Origin: Clostridia bacterium
Lineage (GTDB): Bacteria; Bacillota; Clostridia; Oscillospirales; UBA644
Assembly: GCA_017424085.1 (NCBI GenBank)
Contig: JAFPBP010000077.1
Span: 1 to 8,728, forward strand
DNA: 8,728 bases
Direction of reading: 5' to 3'
The notes beneath the pieces were generated by a model. It was not told the origin of the DNA, searched no databases, and saw only the letters and a program-made list of their open reading frames with translations. Positions 7,346 to 8,728 of the stretch are shown here, piece by piece. The stretch's first letter is position 1. Every line of letters begins with the position of its first letter. Both the position numbers and the translations under genes were made by a program.

Positions 7346-8473
7346 TTATTCGATCACGGTCTCTTCCAGGAAGACACCCTCGCTGTCCACAGGGCAGCAG
7401 GTGATTTTTCCATCCTCAAAGAGGAAGCCCGCACCGAGATGCTTATCCACCGTTCCCTCGGCAGCCTTTCCGCGGCGGGGAACACAGCAAACCGCCACGG
7501 GGCAGGGATGCCCCAGATAATCGTCCCGTTCGTCCCCGGGGAAGGTGACAAACTGCTCGTGGTGGTGCCCCGAGATCATCAGATCGGGATGGATCTCATT
7601 TTTCAATACAGAGCACCATTCGCCGTAAATATCGGGCTCGATATTGAAGCGATCCGCTTCCTGCCGAACCGAGAAGGGCTTATGGCTGATCACCAGCTTA
7701 TACTTCAGCGCGGGATCGTCAAAGACCTTACTTTCGGCAACCTGACGGAGCCAGCGGGATTGGCGCTTGCGGAACTGATGGCAGCACATGGTGTGTCCGT
7801 ACGCATCGCAGGAGTCCACTTTATCTTCCCCGCAGTCCAGAAGGACGGCTCCAATCGAGCCGAGGCGGACGGTATAATAGGTATTTCCGTTCCAATTCGG
7901 AGTATATTCCGCAATGGTCTCCGCGTAGAAGCCCCGCAGATCGTGATTTCCTCGGGAGAAGATGGTGGGGACCTGCCCCTCGGTCAGTTGAGAAACGATT
8001 TCATAAATGGTATCAAAATAAGCGATCTCACCGCTGTGATTGGGGATATCCCCATTCAACACCAAAAGGTCGATCTTTCCGTATTTTGCCTCAAAATTCC
8101 GCGCAGCGGCAACGGGAGCGGAAACCATATTATGCGCATCGGAAATATGATACATAACGATTCGACCATCGGGCAGAGGGCGGAAGGAATAGCGAACCTG
8201 CACCTCATCCTCGGACTCGGGGAAATAGGGCTTGCGGTCGATGATCTTGCGCCAACAGAGAGTATACTCCTTGGCGGCGTTCAACTCGGCGGCGGGAACG
8301 CGCATGCGATGGGTGGTCACGTTGGAACGCAGAATTCCGTTGGACTCGTCGAAGTATTTTTCCTCGCCGACCTGAACCCACATGAGGCAGGGCGCCTTCA
8401 CGCAGACCATGATCTGATATTCATCCTCCACGGCAAAGACCGCGGGATGGGTTTTTAACATTTCATTTTCCAT
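7346..8473 (-). CDS. Calcineurin-like metallophosphoesterase with N-terminal beta domain
   Basis: Predicted cytosolic hydrolase of phosphate esters using two metal ions; substrate unknown. The 375-residue product has all the family motifs: D112-A-H114, G141-D142, G175-N176-H177-D178, S263-H264 and G302-H-H-H305. These supply the expected metal ligands D112, H114, D142, N177-type Asn at N176, H264, H303 and H305, so it should be active. Residues 1-100 form a separate part rich in alternating hydrophobic residues, resembling the Ig/FN3-like N-domain of purple acid phosphatase relatives; this is a by-eye judgement. There is no signal peptide or membrane segment. The ATG at 8473 has AAAGGAG (8489-8483) nine bases upstream; a second in-frame ATG lies four codons on. 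The gene has its own promoter (8504-8532), converges on proS and shares its terminator. The family is secure; the physiological role (nucleotide, lipid or cell-wall phosphate turnover) cannot be told. Confidence 0.92.
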   Translation of the reverse strand: MENEMLKTHPAVFAVEDEYQIMVCVKAPCLMWVQVGEEKYFDESNGILRSNVTTHRMRVPAAELNAAKEYTLCWRKIIDRKPYFPESEDEVQVRYSFRPLPDGRIVMYHISDAHNMVSAPVAAARNFEAKYGKIDLLVLNGDIPNHSGEIAYFDTIYEIVSQLTEGQVPTIFSRGNHDLRGFYAETIAEYTPNWNGNTYYTVRLGSIGAVLLDCGEDKVDSCDAYGHTMCCHQFRKRQSRWLRQVAESKVFDDPALKYKLVISHKPFSVRQEADRFNIEPDIYGEWCSVLKNEIHPDLMISGHHHEQFVTFPGDERDDYLGHPCPVAVCCVPRRGKAAEGTVDKHLGAGFLFEDGKITCCPVDSEGVFLEETVIE

Positions 8474-8503
8474 AACGGTACACTCCTTTCGGCTCTTGAA
8501 AAC

Positions 8504-8532
8504 AGTATAACATACTTTACGGAAAAAATCAA
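8504..8532 (-). promoter_or_regulatory. Promoter of the metallophosphoesterase gene
   Basis: On the minus strand TTGATT (8532-8527) and TATACT (8509-8504) are separated by 17 bases. Initiation near 8497 gives a leader of about 24 bases that contains the AAAGGAG ribosome binding site. Confidence 0.85.
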
Positions 8533-8572
8533 GAGGAAGGACGAAAAAATAACATTCTTGTCATTCCGTAAA
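8516..8572. repeat. 9-bp inverted repeat spanning the phosphoesterase promoter
   Basis: TTTACGGAA (8516-8524) and its exact reverse complement TTCCGTAAA (8564-8572) lie 39 bases apart. The first copy falls inside the promoter spacer between the -35 and -10 boxes, and the second lies upstream of the -35 box. That placement would suit a pair of regulator sites. A repeat this short is also expected once or so by chance in a window of this size. Confidence 0.35.
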
Positions 8573-8590
8573 AAAAGAAGCCCCGACGAA

Positions 8591-8640
8591 TGGGCACGCG
8601 CGATAACGAAGGATTAACATAAGTTATTCGAGCGTGCCCA
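8591..8640. other. Long imperfect hairpin of unknown role
   Basis: TGGGCACGC (8591-8599) pairs perfectly with GCGTGCCCA (8632-8640). After a short mismatch the stem continues with CGATAAC (8601-8607) against GTTATTCG (8623-8630), with one bulge, leaving a loop of about 15 bases. On the minus strand the 3' arm can instead pair GCCC (8595-8592) with GGGC (8583-8580), a 4-bp stem followed by TTCTTTTTTT. The two folds are mutually exclusive, as in an attenuator, although the second is weak. No ORF overlaps it convincingly. It lies between the phosphoesterase promoter and the right-hand hairpin array and may be the end unit of that array. Confidence 0.55.
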
Positions 8641-8648
8641 TAATGAAT

Positions 8649-8713
8649 TGCCCTAAATGGCATGAATTGGCTTGCGCCGTGAATTGAACTTCGTTCATGA
8701 ATTGCCTTCGGCA
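8649..8713. repeat. Array of four small hairpins with TGAAT spacers (right array)
   Basis: Four short palindromes recur at a period of about 18 bases: TGCC/GGCA (8649-8652 with 8659-8662), GGC/GCC (8669-8671 with 8676-8678), TGAAC/GTTCA (8685-8689 with 8693-8697) and TGCC/GGCA (8703-8706 with 8710-8713). The loops are CTAAAT, TTGC, TTC and TTC. Each is preceded by GAATT, while the stems differ and keep pairing. The array runs to the window edge and may continue. It has the same plan as the array at 5-95 but a different spacer and shorter units. Function unknown. Confidence 0.7.
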
Positions 8714-8728
8714 TGATAAAGCATAGCA

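Noticed and set aside
7193..8458. Plus-strand open frame of 421 codons opposite the phosphoesterase gene
   Set aside because: It is a mirror frame in register with a gene holding every metallophosphoesterase motif, and it crosses the terminator after proS.

Overview
The window looks like a chromosomal segment of a low-to-mid GC Gram-positive anaerobe of the class Clostridia, probably a gut or rumen Oscillospiraceae-like lineage. This is inferred from several things seen directly: sigma-A type promoters with near-perfect TTGACA/TATAAT boxes, strong GGAGG ribosome binding sites, a LAAC lipobox, a short archaeal-type prolyl-tRNA synthetase, a Clostridium-like tRNA-Gln(UUG), and arrays of small hairpins between genes. 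No mobile element, CRISPR array or phage gene is visible.

Layout from left to right. Positions 1-97 hold an array of four small hairpins with conserved spacers. Then, on the minus strand, come tRNA-Gln(TTG) with its own terminator and a consensus promoter. A small plus-strand hypothetical ORF (349-540, TTG start) follows and shares a bidirectional terminator with the large minus-strand gene at 590-5518. That gene encodes a 1642-residue lipoprotein with the full domain order of a family 2 glycoside hydrolase (LacZ-like) plus two C-terminal ricin-type beta-trefoils. Its two catalytic glutamates and nearly all its other active-site and metal residues are replaced. A divergent AT-rich intergenic region separates it from proS (5853-7286, plus strand), which has a consensus promoter and a very short leader. 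proS converges, across another terminator, on a minus-strand metallophosphoesterase (7346-8473) with intact metal ligands. The right edge (8591-8728) holds a long imperfect hairpin and a second small-hairpin array with a different spacer.

Each gene appears to be its own transcription unit, with a promoter and terminator visible for most. Nothing links them in one pathway: tRNA-Gln and proS are housekeeping, and the phosphoesterase is a predicted cytosolic enzyme of unknown substrate. The lipoprotein is the accessory and most interesting gene. I read it as a secreted, membrane-anchored carbohydrate-binding protein built on a dead beta-galactosidase scaffold. The second interesting element is the pair of hairpin arrays, in which spacers are conserved while stems vary with compensating changes.
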